Part shown: piece after piece, positions 25,480 to 32,694 of the stretch
Position numbering within the stretch: position 1 is the stretch's first letter
Layout of the letters: each line of letters starts with the position of its first letter
Source of the DNA: an uncultured Dysosmobacter sp.
Lineage (GTDB): Bacteria > Bacillota > Clostridia > Oscillospirales > Oscillospiraceae
Direction: 5' to 3'
NCBI RefSeq assembly: GCF_947631635.1
Contig: NZ_CANRMB010000002.1
Span: 1 to 64,000, forward strand
Length of the DNA: 64,000 nt
The notes under the pieces: model-generated
What the model was told of the DNA's origin: nothing
Seen by the model: the letters and a program-made list of their open reading frames with translations, nothing else
Database searches by the model: none
Translations under genes and position numbers: made by a program

Positions 25480-25667
25480 TTCGTCTCCTCCTTTGTCAGG
25501 ATCTTCCGGATGCTCTTCTCCGCCTTGCTGCGGGGCACCATCAATTCATGCCCGCAGCCCAGGCATTTCAGCTTGATATCCATGCCCACCCGCAGGATCT
25601 CCCACTGGGTACTGCCGCAGGGATGGGCTTTTTTCAGTTCCACTTTGTCATGCAGATGCAGGTCCAT
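25476..25667 (-). CDS. DUF951-family small protein
   Basis: A 63-aa protein with the DUF951 pattern: LHDKVELKKAHPCGSTQWEI at the start, then LKCLGCGHELMVPRSK, with the CxxC pair that probably binds zinc. In many Firmicutes such genes lie near translation or ychF-like genes; the function is unknown. It is cotranscribed with the 30-aa membrane protein. Confidence 0.88.
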   Translation of the reverse strand: MDLHLHDKVELKKAHPCGSTQWEILRVGMDIKLKCLGCGHELMVPRSKAEKSIRKILTKEETK

Positions 25668-25743
25668 ACGCGCCTCCTGTCAATCCAGTCTCCACAATTG
25701 CATATAGTATTCTATCAAAAAGCCGCAGGCAGCGGCAGATAGG

Positions 25744-26691
25744 ATGCGATCAACGATGCCGGAAAATATGTTGTTTCCCCCAGAGGGCCTGCGCCCTCCC
25801 ACTGTCTACTCCCTCGCCGAGCTGAAAGAGGCTCAGGAAAACGGCACCATTTTGGAAAGCCCCGTCCAGCGGTGCGACACCAGTCACACCCTCCACATCC
25901 AGCTTGGCAGCGTGGAGGGGCGGATGCCCCGCCGGGAGGTCATCGCCCCCTGGATCAGCGGCGCTTCCCGGGATATTGCTGTTTTATCAAGAGTCGGCAA
26001 GCCGACCTGCTTTACCGTTACGGAGCTGTCCTCCGACGCGAAGGGCGCGCCGGTGGCTCTGCTCTCCCGCCGGGCGGCCCAGGAGGCCGCCATGTCCCAT
26101 TTTCTGGAACACCTGGAGCCTGGGATGGTGCTCACCTGCCGTGTGACACGGCTGGAGTCCTTCGGTGCCTTCCTGGATATCGGCTGCGGCATCATCGCCA
26201 TGCTGCCCATCGAACATATCTCCGTCTCCCGCATCGCCCATCCCAGGGACCGGTTTCAGGAGGGGCAGAAAATCTTGGCCGCTGTCTGGTCCATAGACCG
26301 GGAAAACCGCCGGGTCACCATGACCCACCGGGAGCTGCTGGGCACCTGGATGGAAAACGCCAGCCGCTTCTGCCCCGGCGAGACGGTCCGAGGCACCGTT
26401 CGGAGCGTTAAGGAATACGGCAGCTTTATTGAGCTGGCCCCCAACCTGTCCGGTCTGGCGGATGCCCGGGAGGGACTGTCCCCCGGAGACGGGGTCTCCG
26501 TCTACATCAAGAGCATCCGGCCGGAACGGATGAAGATCAAATTGCAGGTCATTGAAAAGCTGCCGCCCGCCGAAGGACCGGAACCGCTGCGGTATCAGGT
26601 CACAGACGGCAAGCTGGACCACTGGTTCTACTCCCCGCCCAACTACGAAAAGGCGGCGGTGGAAACGGTTTTTACAGCTCCCTCCCCTTGA
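25744..26691 (+). CDS. S1-domain RNA-binding protein
   Basis: A 315-aa protein with two clear S1-type beta-barrels: GMVLTCRVTRLESFGAFLDI (near residue 126-145) and GETVRGTVRSVKEYGSFIEL (near residue 215-234). A degenerate one may precede them. Clostridial proteins of this type are annotated as 30S ribosomal protein S1-like. The start may be ATG 25744 or 25756; the ribosome site is poor for both. It converges on rarA with a 20-base overlap. RNA binding is well supported; the target is unknown. Confidence 0.85.
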   Translation: MRSTMPENMLFPPEGLRPPTVYSLAELKEAQENGTILESPVQRCDTSHTLHIQLGSVEGRMPRREVIAPWISGASRDIAVLSRVGKPTCFTVTELSSDAKGAPVALLSRRAAQEAAMSHFLEHLEPGMVLTCRVTRLESFGAFLDIGCGIIAMLPIEHISVSRIAHPRDRFQEGQKILAAVWSIDRENRRVTMTHRELLGTWMENASRFCPGETVRGTVRSVKEYGSFIELAPNLSGLADAREGLSPGDGVSVYIKSIRPERMKIKLQVIEKLPPAEGPEPLRYQVTDGKLDHWFYSPPNYEKAAVETVFTAPSP

Positions 26692-27940
26692 TCTTCTCCC
26701 AATAGGCCCGGGCGGCCTGCTCCGTTTTGTTGTCGCCCCACTGATAATAGTGAACACTTTTCAGCGCGTCCGGCAGGTATTGCTGCTCCACCCAATGTCC
26801 GGTAAAATTATGGGGATAGAGATATCCCTGCTCCCGCTCCATGCCGGTGGAATCCGCATGGACGTTCTGTAGTTCTCTGGGAACATCTCCGGTCCTGCCC
26901 GCGCGGACATCGGCCCACGCGGCGGCGATACCGGCGGAGACGCTGTTGGACTTGGGGGCCGTAGCCAGCAGGACTGCCGCCTGAGCCAGGGGCAATTGTG
27001 CCTCCGGCAGGCCAAGCTGCATGGCCGCGTCCACACACGCCTTCACAATGGAGACCGCCTGGGGATATGCCATGCCGATATCCTCACTGGCAGAGCACAG
27101 CAGCCGCCGACAGGGTGTGATCAGATCCCCCGCCTCCAGAAACCGGGCCAGATAGTGCAGTGCCGCGTCGGGGTCGCTTCCCCGCAGAGACTTCATCAGC
27201 GCCGAGGCGATGTCATACATGGCATCGCCTCCCTTGTCATACCGCATGGCGCTGCGCTGGGAGACCTGTGAGGCGTCCTCCCTCGTCAGGTACAGCTCTC
27301 CCTTTTTGGGCACGGCCGCCTGACACAGCAGCTCCACGGCATTGATGGCCTTCCGCACGTCGCCGCCGCAGGCGGTGGCGATCTGCATGGGCACGCCCTC
27401 CTCCCAATCCAGCGGCAGCTCACTGCGCTCTTTTTCGATCCGCAGCGCCCGCAGGACGGCGGGCTCCGCCTCCTTGGCGGTCACCGCCTTGAATTCAAAC
27501 ACCGTGCTGCGGGACAGCAGGGCGCTGTATACGTAGAAATAGGGATTCTCCGTGGTGGAGGCGATCAGCGTCAGCTTGCCGTTCTCCATGAATTCCAGCA
27601 GGCTCTGCTGCTGTTTCTTATTGAAATACTGGATCTCATCCAGATACAGCAGAACACCGCCGGGAGCCAGCAGGGTCCCCACATCGGCGATGATGTCCTT
27701 GATGTCCTGCAAGGACGCCGTGGTGGCGTTGAGGCGGTACAGGGTCTTGTTGGTCTTCTCCGCGATGATATTGGCAATGGTGGTCTTGCCGGTGCCGGAT
27801 GGACCGTAAAACACCATGTTGGCGTCGGTGCCGCGCTCGATCAGGCGGCGGAGCACCGCGCCGGGAGCCAGCAGATGCCGCTGTCCCACCACTTCCTCCA
27901 ATGTTTTAGGGCGGATCTCATCCGCCAGTGGACGCTGCAT
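26672..27940 (-). CDS. rarA: Replication-associated AAA+ ATPase RarA/MgsA
   Basis: A 422-aa AAA+ protein from ATG 27940, which has GGAGGG upstream. Walker A is GPSGTGKTT near residue 50, Walker B is LLYLDEIQYFN near residue 97, and the sensor/arginine segment ALLSRSTVFEFK follows. The C-terminal tetramerisation region (SNSVSAGIAAAW ... YLYPHNFTGHWV) is complete. RarA acts at stalled replication forks in the cytoplasm. The neighbouring nth gene is divergent and also concerns DNA repair. Confidence 0.95.
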   Translation of the reverse strand: MQRPLADEIRPKTLEEVVGQRHLLAPGAVLRRLIERGTDANMVFYGPSGTGKTTIANIIAEKTNKTLYRLNATTASLQDIKDIIADVGTLLAPGGVLLYLDEIQYFNKKQQQSLLEFMENGKLTLIASTTENPYFYVYSALLSRSTVFEFKAVTAKEAEPAVLRALRIEKERSELPLDWEEGVPMQIATACGGDVRKAINAVELLCQAAVPKKGELYLTREDASQVSQRSAMRYDKGGDAMYDIASALMKSLRGSDPDAALHYLARFLEAGDLITPCRRLLCSASEDIGMAYPQAVSIVKACVDAAMQLGLPEAQLPLAQAAVLLATAPKSNSVSAGIAAAWADVRAGRTGDVPRELQNVHADSTGMEREQGYLYPHNFTGHWVEQQYLPDALKSVHYYQWGDNKTEQAARAYWEKIKGREL

Positions 27941-28060
27941 GGCGCTCCCTCCTTCCATGTCTAAATTTGTATTATAGCATATCCGCTCGGGGATTACCAC
28001 GATTTTTTCCCTGGTCTTTTGGCGAACTTTGTGGTATCCTGTCAGCAAGAGGTGATGACC

Positions 28061-28702
28061 ATGAAATCCAAAGCCGCCGTCAAGCGGATCATTGAAACGT
28101 TAAAGGGCATCTATCCAGACGCCCTCTGCTCCCTGCAATATGAAAAGGACTACGAGCTGCTGTTCGCCGTCCGGCTCTCCGCCCAGTGCACCGACGCCCG
28201 GGTGAACATGGTGACTCCGGCGCTGTACGCCCGGTTCCCCACCCTGGAGAGCTTTGCCCAGGCCGACCCCAAGGAGGTGGGCGAATACATCCACTCCTGC
28301 GGCTTTTACAACGGCAAGGCCCGGGATATCGTGTCCTGCGCCCAGATCCTGTTGGAAAGGCACGGCGGCAAGGTCCCCGGCACCATGGAGGAGCTGACCG
28401 CGCTTCCCGGTGTGGGCCGCAAGACCGCCAACCTGATCCTGGGCGATATCTTCGGTCAGGAGGGCTATGTCTGCGACACCCACTGCATCCGCATCACCGG
28501 GCGGCTGGGCATCACCGACGGCTCCAAGGACCCCCTTCAGGTGGAAAAGCAGCTGCGGCAGTCCATCCCCCCCGCGGAGTCCAACAACTTCTGCCACCGA
28601 ATGGTGCTGTTTGGCCGGGATACCTGCACCGCGCGCAGCCCCAAATGCGAGGGCTGCCCCCTGCTCCGGGACTGTGACGCCGGGAAAGCCCTCTCCAAAT
28701 GA
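28061..28702 (+). CDS. nth: Endonuclease III
   Basis: A 213-aa DNA glycosylase/AP lyase. Lys121 in the helix-hairpin-helix LPGVGRKTANLIL and Asp139 in VCDTHC match the catalytic Lys120 and Asp138 of E. coli Nth. The C-terminal 4Fe-4S ligands have the exact C-x6-C-x2-C-x5-C spacing (CTARSPKCEGCPLLRDC). It removes oxidised pyrimidines from DNA. I chose ATG 28061 behind GAGGTGATGACC; ATG 28055 is possible. A strong terminator follows. Confidence 0.95.
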   Translation: MKSKAAVKRIIETLKGIYPDALCSLQYEKDYELLFAVRLSAQCTDARVNMVTPALYARFPTLESFAQADPKEVGEYIHSCGFYNGKARDIVSCAQILLERHGGKVPGTMEELTALPGVGRKTANLILGDIFGQEGYVCDTHCIRITGRLGITDGSKDPLQVEKQLRQSIPPAESNNFCHRMVLFGRDTCTARSPKCEGCPLLRDCDAGKALSK

Positions 28703-28718
28703 TCGGATCCATATTTTT

Positions 28719-28748
28719 GTGCCTGCGCTTCCGCGCAGGCACTTTTTT
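28719..28748 (+). terminator. Terminator after nth
   Basis: GTGCCTGCGC and GCGCAGGCAC form a perfect stem with a TTCC loop, followed by TTTTTTG. Confidence 0.9.
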
Positions 28749-28810
28749 GTCTCCGCCCTCATATACTGACTTGGAACACAAAAAACCTTTCAGCTATAAG
28801 GAGGCGCACT

Positions 28811-29071
28811 ATGGATGAAAAAACATCCCGGCTGGTGGAACAGCTGAAAAGCAACCCGGCCATGCTCCAGTCTTTGATGCAGTCCCAGGATGGGCAGGCA
28901 TTGCTGCAAATGCTGACCCAGGGAGACCGGGGCGCCGGACTCCAGCGGGCGGTCCAGTCCGCCGCGCGGGGCAACCCGGCGGAGATGGTGAAGTTAATGA
29001 ATCAGGTCATGCAAAGCCCCAGCGGCGCGGAACTGGTCAACCGCATCAACAAAGCCATCCAGAAACCATGA
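28811..29071 (+). CDS. Small helical protein (86 aa), unknown
   Basis: The ATG has AAGGAGG upstream. The protein is soluble and helical, rich in Gln, Met and Leu, with pairs such as LLQMLTQGDRG and PAEMVKLMNQVMQSP that resemble its downstream neighbour's LSNPDAMAQIMQMAQSL. It is the first of three closely spaced genes. I recognise no named family, though similar short frames occur in related Clostridia. The shared Met/Gln-rich helices hint that the first two products could interact. Confidence 0.7.
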   Translation: MDEKTSRLVEQLKSNPAMLQSLMQSQDGQALLQMLTQGDRGAGLQRAVQSAARGNPAEMVKLMNQVMQSPSGAELVNRINKAIQKP

Positions 29072-29092
29072 CGCGAAAGGCGGTTGGACAAC

Positions 29093-29515
29093 ATGGCGGA
29101 ATTCGATGAAAAACTGAACAGTCTGCTGTCCAACCCGGACGCCATGGCACAGATCATGCAGATGGCCCAATCCCTCTCCGGCAGCGGACAGCAGGAGCAG
29201 CCCTCCCAGCCCCCGCCCCAGCAGCAGCCCTTTTCCTGGCCCGGGCAGGGAGCGCCGCAGGCCCAGCAGGCAGCTCCACCGGCGGGAGGAGACCTGCTCT
29301 CCTCCCTTACCGGCGGCATGGACCCCAAGCTGATGATGAAGCTCCTGCCCCTGATCCAGGAACTGGGCGGGCAGCAGGACTCCCACGCCCGGCAGCTGCT
29401 CTATGCCCTGCGGCCCTATCTGAAGCCGGAACGGCAGGAGAAGATCGAGCGGGCCCTTCAGCTGGCAAAGCTGTTCCATCTGGGGAAAAAATTCCTGGCG
29501 GGATGGGAGGGCTGA
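29093..29515 (+). CDS. Gln/Pro-rich protein (140 aa), unknown
   Basis: I start it at ATG 29093 behind AAAGGCGG. An N-terminal helix (KLNSLLSNPDAMAQIMQMA) is followed by a disordered Gln/Pro segment (residues of about 35-70) and a C-terminal helical domain (DPKLMMKLLPLIQELGG ... YLKPERQEKIERALQLAKLF). It is 21 bases behind the 86-aa gene and nearly abuts the next gene, so the three form an operon. The function is unknown. Confidence 0.72.
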   Translation: MAEFDEKLNSLLSNPDAMAQIMQMAQSLSGSGQQEQPSQPPPQQQPFSWPGQGAPQAQQAAPPAGGDLLSSLTGGMDPKLMMKLLPLIQELGGQQDSHARQLLYALRPYLKPERQEKIERALQLAKLFHLGKKFLAGWEG

Positions 29516-29518
29516 TGG

Positions 29519-29866
29519 ATGTATAACCGCTATATCCGCAACGACAACGGCTCCTACACCCGCGTTCCCCAGGAGGAAACGCCCTCTTCCGAAAAGCGGC
29601 AGGAGCAGCCTTCCCGCCAAACGCCGCCTCCGCCGCCGGGGCCGGAGGCAAAGCCCGTGGAACCGCATCCCAGCTACTCGATCCCCGCCGGACTCGGCGG
29701 CATCACCGATGGGCTCACCGGATTTCTGCGGCATATCCTGGACCAGCTCCATCTGGACCATGTGGATACCGGAGACCTGCTGCTTCTGGTCCTGCTGTTC
29801 TTCCTGTTCCGGGAGGATGCGGACGAAGAGCTGCTGGTCGCTCTGGGGCTGCTGCTGATTTTGTGA
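29519..29866 (+). CDS. Pro-rich protein with C-terminal hydrophobic segment (115 aa)
   Basis: ATG 29519 lies three bases after the previous stop. The first half is polar and Pro-rich (TPPPPPGPEAKPVEP). The second half holds a long Leu-rich stretch (DLLLLVLLFFLFREDADEEL) and ends LLVALGLLLIL, so it is probably membrane-associated at its C-terminus. It is the third gene of the small-protein operon. No family is recognised. Confidence 0.7.
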   Translation: MYNRYIRNDNGSYTRVPQEETPSSEKRQEQPSRQTPPPPPGPEAKPVEPHPSYSIPAGLGGITDGLTGFLRHILDQLHLDHVDTGDLLLLVLLFFLFREDADEELLVALGLLLIL

Positions 29867-29910
29867 CACACGAACAGGGCATCCGCGCCGGTCCGCCGGG
29901 CTTTCAGGAT

Positions 29911-30095
29911 GTATCATCAAATCACTTGAAAAGTGATCAATTCACTTTTCAAGTGTCACAGCGCACATGCGCTGTGACAGGCCGCGGTCCGCGGCCTTGA
30001 TTTGCATTTCATCGTCAATCGCTGTGCGCTTTACGCACAGCGGGCATAGCCCGCTTGAAAAATTGCTTGCGATTTTTCAAGCGAATGGACGATAC
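29911..30095 (+). repeat. Structured intergenic repeat, copy 2
   Basis: The best-paired copy, about 185 nt. In order: CTTGAAAAGTGA/TCACTTTTCAAG, GTCACAGCGCA/TGCGCTGTGAC, AGGCCGCGG/CCGCGGCCT, the outer pair ATCGTC/GACGAT, CTGTGCG/CGCACAG, CGGGC/GCCCG and CTTGAAAAATTGC/GCGATTTTTCAAG. The ends are GTATCATC and GACGATAC. It separates the small-protein operon from the Cys-rich protein gene. Confidence 0.88.
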
Positions 30096-30148
30096 CAAAT
30101 CCCCTCCATTTGAATAAGATGAGATATATCAAATAGGAGGGAACAAAG

Positions 30149-30382
30149 ATGGAATCCACTGCCAATCAATCCGTGACCATGAAAGCGTGTATCCTGCGGG
30201 TCTGCCCCTGTGACCTGCTGGTCTGCGACCTCTGCACATCCCAGGAGGTGCTCGTCCATACGCCCCAGGCCTGCTGCTTCCGGGTGGGACAGAAGGTCTG
30301 CATCGAGTACAGCGGCGCCATGACCATGAGCATTCCGCCGCAGATCAGCGCAGACAGCATCTGCCCCATGAACTGCTGCTGA
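30149..30382 (+). CDS. Cys-rich small protein (77 aa)
   Basis: AGGAGGGAACAAAG stands before ATG 30149. The product has nine cysteines, in pairs such as VCPCDLLVCDLC, ACCF and MNCC at the very end, and no signal peptide. The pattern suggests metal binding or a spore-coat-like crosslinked protein, but no family is recognised. It starts about 50 bases after repeat copy 2. Confidence 0.75.
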   Translation: MESTANQSVTMKACILRVCPCDLLVCDLCTSQEVLVHTPQACCFRVGQKVCIEYSGAMTMSIPPQISADSICPMNCC

Positions 30383-30456
30383 ATAAGATTTGGGAATAAG
30401 ACCACTCTCCGGATATCCTCCTCATTTGCGGGCAGACTATCCGCGAGGTGATCGAT

Positions 30457-30657
30457 ATGGCGAAAAAAGGCATGGCCCGGCCAGACTGGACCCACACACA
30501 GCCGCGGAACGACGTTCCGCCGGTCCCGGAGCTTCAGGGCAAGGCCAAGCACAGCAAAGCCCACGCCAGGCCCATCATCAGCGGCACAAGCGGGCCGGAG
30601 CTGAAGGTCTTTCATGAATTGAAGGGCGACGGGTCCGTGGGAGACGCGAACCCCTGA
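30457..30657 (+). CDS. Small basic hypothetical protein (66 aa)
   Basis: The ATG at 30457 follows GAGGTGATCGAT. The protein is basic and Pro-rich (MAKKGMARPDWTHTQPRNDV ...) with no membrane segment. It may be intrinsically disordered. It follows the Cys-rich gene on the same strand and precedes a strong terminator, so both could be on one transcript. No family is recognised. Confidence 0.65.
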   Translation: MAKKGMARPDWTHTQPRNDVPPVPELQGKAKHSKAHARPIISGTSGPELKVFHELKGDGSVGDANP

Positions 30658-30665
30658 CCTCAAAT

Positions 30666-30691
30666 GCGGCCGCCCAGGCGGCCGCGTTTTT
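30666..30691 (+). terminator. Terminator
   Basis: GCGGCCGCC and GGCGGCCGC form a perfect 9-bp stem followed by GTTTTTC, after the 66-aa gene. Confidence 0.85.
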
Positions 30692-30740
30692 CATAATCCG
30701 CCCCCCGCTGGACACCCTATGAAGGAAGGAGTGATGCACC

Positions 30741-30959
30741 ATGGCACATTTGAGCACGTATTTCTCCCTGGCGTCTGTCAGCGGCAAACATGACATCAGC
30801 CGCCTGAAGCAGGGATTGGACACCCTGTCCGGCGTCACCTCCGTCAGCGTCAGCGACACAGGACTTCTGGCGGTGGACTATGACTCCTCCGGCGTCTGTC
30901 AGGCGCAGATCCGGCAGAAGGTCCAGGAGCTGGGCTTTCCCCTGCAAATGGAGGATTAG
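30741..30959 (+). CDS. HMA-like ferredoxin-fold protein lacking the CxxC motif
   Basis: A 72-aa protein whose pattern follows heavy-metal-associated domains: DISRLKQGLDTLSGVTSVSV, then LAVDYDSSGVCQAQIRQKV, then ELGF. The metal-binding GMTCxxC is replaced by SVSGKHD, so copper binding in the usual way is unlikely. The start follows GAAGGAGTG. It ends at a bidirectional hairpin shared with the IMPACT-family gene. Confidence 0.75.
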   Translation: MAHLSTYFSLASVSGKHDISRLKQGLDTLSGVTSVSVSDTGLLAVDYDSSGVCQAQIRQKVQELGFPLQMED

Positions 30960-30967
30960 CGGCAAAA

Positions 30968-31000
30968 CAGCGCACCGGCGGCCAGCCGGTGCGCTGCTTT
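30968..31000. terminator. Bidirectional terminator
   Basis: CAGCGCACCGGC and GCCGGTGCGCTG form a perfect 12-bp stem, with CTTTTCT on the right and, on the other strand, TTTTG. It separates the HMA-like gene from the convergent IMPACT-family gene. Confidence 0.8.
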
Positions 31001-31001
31001 T

Positions 31002-31640
31002 CTATCTCGCTTCCTCCCGCGGACCGGGCAGGAATTCCTCCCCCGCCGCCGTCATGGCAAGGCTCCCGGCAGACAGTTCCCGCAGCCGGGCGGCGAAAGT
31101 CTCCGCCCCGCCCGAGGGAAACGCCGTCCGCAGGGTGATGTCTGCGCCGTAATCCGCGCCCCGGACCACGCCGCCGCAGGCGGCGGCCTCCAGCTTCACC
31201 CGCTCCAACAGCGGATAGGTGCAGGGCACGTCCCACAGCGTCCACAGGCTCATGCGGGCGACGCCCACCGCGTCCAGCACGTCTTTGGCGCCCTTGGTAT
31301 AGGCCCGCGTCAGGCCCCCCGCGCCCAGAAGAACGCCGCCGAAATACCGGGTCACCACACAGCAGACATTGCTCACGCCCTCCCGCTGGAACACGTTCAG
31401 CATGGGCTGTCCCGCGGTGCCCTGGGGCTCGCCGTCGTCGGAATAGCGGACCACGTTCCCCTCTTGCAGCAGGTAGCACCAGCAGTTGTGGCGGGCGTCA
31501 TAGTATTTCTTTTTCATCTCCTCGATGCGGGCGCGGGCCTCCGCCTCGCTCTCCACCCGCCAGAGGTGGCTGATGAAGCGGGAGCGCTTCTCCACGAACT
31601 CGCTCTCGCCGTCCTCAAAGGGCACCAGATACTCGCTCAC
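31002..31640 (-). CDS. YigZ/IMPACT-family protein
   Basis: A 212-aa protein with the family core: EKRSRFISHLWRVESEAEA, ARHNCWCYLL, SDDGEPQGTAGQPML and RYFGGVLLGAGGL. The start is GTG 31640, placed correctly behind AAGGAGAATTGGC. Its N-terminus overlaps the end of the upstream acetyltransferase gene by 26 bases. YigZ proteins are linked to ribosome or translation regulation, but the exact role is unsettled. It is part of a minus-strand operon with the acetyltransferase and XRE genes. Confidence 0.92.
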   Translation of the reverse strand: MSEYLVPFEDGESEFVEKRSRFISHLWRVESEAEARARIEEMKKKYYDARHNCWCYLLQEGNVVRYSDDGEPQGTAGQPMLNVFQREGVSNVCCVVTRYFGGVLLGAGGLTRAYTKGAKDVLDAVGVARMSLWTLWDVPCTYPLLERVKLEAAACGGVVRGADYGADITLRTAFPSGGAETFAARLRELSAGSLAMTAAGEEFLPGPREEAR

Positions 31641-32172
31641 GCCAATTCTCCTTTGTCTGCATGTAGAAATAGGTCTGCCGGACCTCGCCCAGCAGCTCCA
31701 CCGCCGTGGGCCGGGCAAACTGGTAGCGGAAGCCGCATTTTCCGATGACTCTGGAGGAGCGGCGGTTTGCAGCATAGTGGCCGCACCAGATGCGTTTCAG
31801 TCCAAGCTCTGTAAAGCCGTATGCCAGCACAGCGTTCACCGCCTCCGGCATCAGGCCCCGGCCCCAATACGCCGTGCCCAGAGCATAGCCGATCTCGTCA
31901 TCCGGGCAGTCCGGGCACTCCCCCGCCGGGTGATTCCCCACAAAGCCCACGGAACCGATCACTTTTCCGCTTTCCTTCAGCTCCATGGCGAACACGCCGG
32001 GAGCGGAGAATACGGTCCGGATGATCTCCCGGCTCTCCGCCTCGCTTTTGTGGGGCTGCCAGCCCGCCATAGGCCCCACACGGGGGTCCCTCGCATATGT
32101 ATAGACGTCCGCCGCGTCGCTGTCCCGGAAGGGGCGCAGGCGCAGGCGCGAAGCCTCCAGAACAGTGGTCAT
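31615..32172 (-). CDS. RimJ/RimL-type GNAT acetyltransferase
   Basis: A 185-aa protein from ATG 32172, which has GGAGGGAGGTCC upstream. The RimJ-like N-terminus (ASRLRLRPFRDSDAADVY) leads to motif A (IGYALGTAYWGRGLMPEAV) and RIWCGHYAANRRSSRVIGKC. The substrate is likely an amino group on a protein or small molecule. Its start overlaps the stop of the XRE gene by four bases, and its end overlaps the IMPACT gene. Confidence 0.88.
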   Translation of the reverse strand: MTTVLEASRLRLRPFRDSDAADVYTYARDPRVGPMAGWQPHKSEAESREIIRTVFSAPGVFAMELKESGKVIGSVGFVGNHPAGECPDCPDDEIGYALGTAYWGRGLMPEAVNAVLAYGFTELGLKRIWCGHYAANRRSSRVIGKCGFRYQFARPTAVELLGEVRQTYFYMQTKENWRERVSGAL

Positions 32173-32387
32173 CGCAGGACCTCCCTCCGGTCCGTGCGGC
32201 CCGCCAGGTAGTCCATGGAAACGCCGAAATGGTCTGCAAGGGCGCAAAAGTTTTCCAAATTAGGCAAATGCGTCCCATATTCAAAATACTGATAATGCCG
32301 TTCACTGATTCCGATTGCCTCGGCAACAGCCTTTTGCGTTTCATTCCGTTCCACACGGAGCGCACGAAGTCTTTCTTTAATTTCCAT
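32169..32387 (-). CDS. XRE-family repressor (72 aa)
   Basis: A minimal Cro/C1-type helix-turn-helix protein starting at ATG 32387 behind AGAGGAAAT. The DNA-binding part is NETQKAVAEAIGISERHYQYFEYG, written here in two parts: NETQKAVAEAIGIS, then ERHYQYFEYG. It is the first gene of the operon with the acetyltransferase and IMPACT genes. Two 19-base direct repeats sit just upstream, in the divergent promoter region, and probably form its operator. Confidence 0.88.
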   Translation of the reverse strand: MEIKERLRALRVERNETQKAVAEAIGISERHYQYFEYGTHLPNLENFCALADHFGVSMDYLAGRTDRREVLR

Positions 32388-32395
32388 ATTTCCTC

Positions 32396-32457
32396 TTGAC
32401 ACGAAAGTTATTGGGTGTTACTATAAATCCATGGATACACGAAATATATTGGGTGTT
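32396..32457 (+). promoter_or_regulatory. Promoter with paired direct-repeat operators
   Basis: TTGACA (32396-32401) lies 17 bases from TACTAT (32419-32424) and faces the 72-aa plus-strand gene. Two direct repeats, ACGAAA-GT-TATTGGGTGTT (32401-32419) and ACGAAA-TA-TATTGGGTGTT (32439-32457), match at 17 of 19 bases with a 38-base period. One covers the promoter spacer, the other lies just after the -10. Binding by the adjacent XRE protein is inferred. Confidence 0.65.
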
Positions 32458-32475
32458 TTGTAGGGAGGATAAAAT

Positions 32476-32694
32476 ATGACCGATTTTATGAAATGGTTCT
32501 ATCCACATTATATCAAGCCATACCTGGACACCGTCCCCAAGGGCGATTACGAATTCTGGCTCTCCCTGATGGACAATGGCCTGGACCCCAACTGCCAGGA
32601 GGAGTTTGAGAAAACGTTGGAATTCACCGCCGTTCACGCCTTCCTCCTGGGAATGCATACCGGCCAAGGGCTTACCCCGCTTATTCCACGATAA
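32476..32694 (+). CDS. Small hypothetical protein (72 aa) under repeat operators
   Basis: TAGGGAGG stands before ATG 32476. The product is acidic and aromatic at its start (MTDFMKWFYPHYIKPYLDTV) and helical at the end (EEFEKTLEFTAVHAFLLGMH). It resembles small DUF-like Clostridial proteins but I cannot name the family. It is transcribed away from the XRE repressor gene and its 3' end overlaps hflX by 14 bases. Confidence 0.75.
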   Translation: MTDFMKWFYPHYIKPYLDTVPKGDYEFWLSLMDNGLDPNCQEEFEKTLEFTAVHAFLLGMHTGQGLTPLIPR

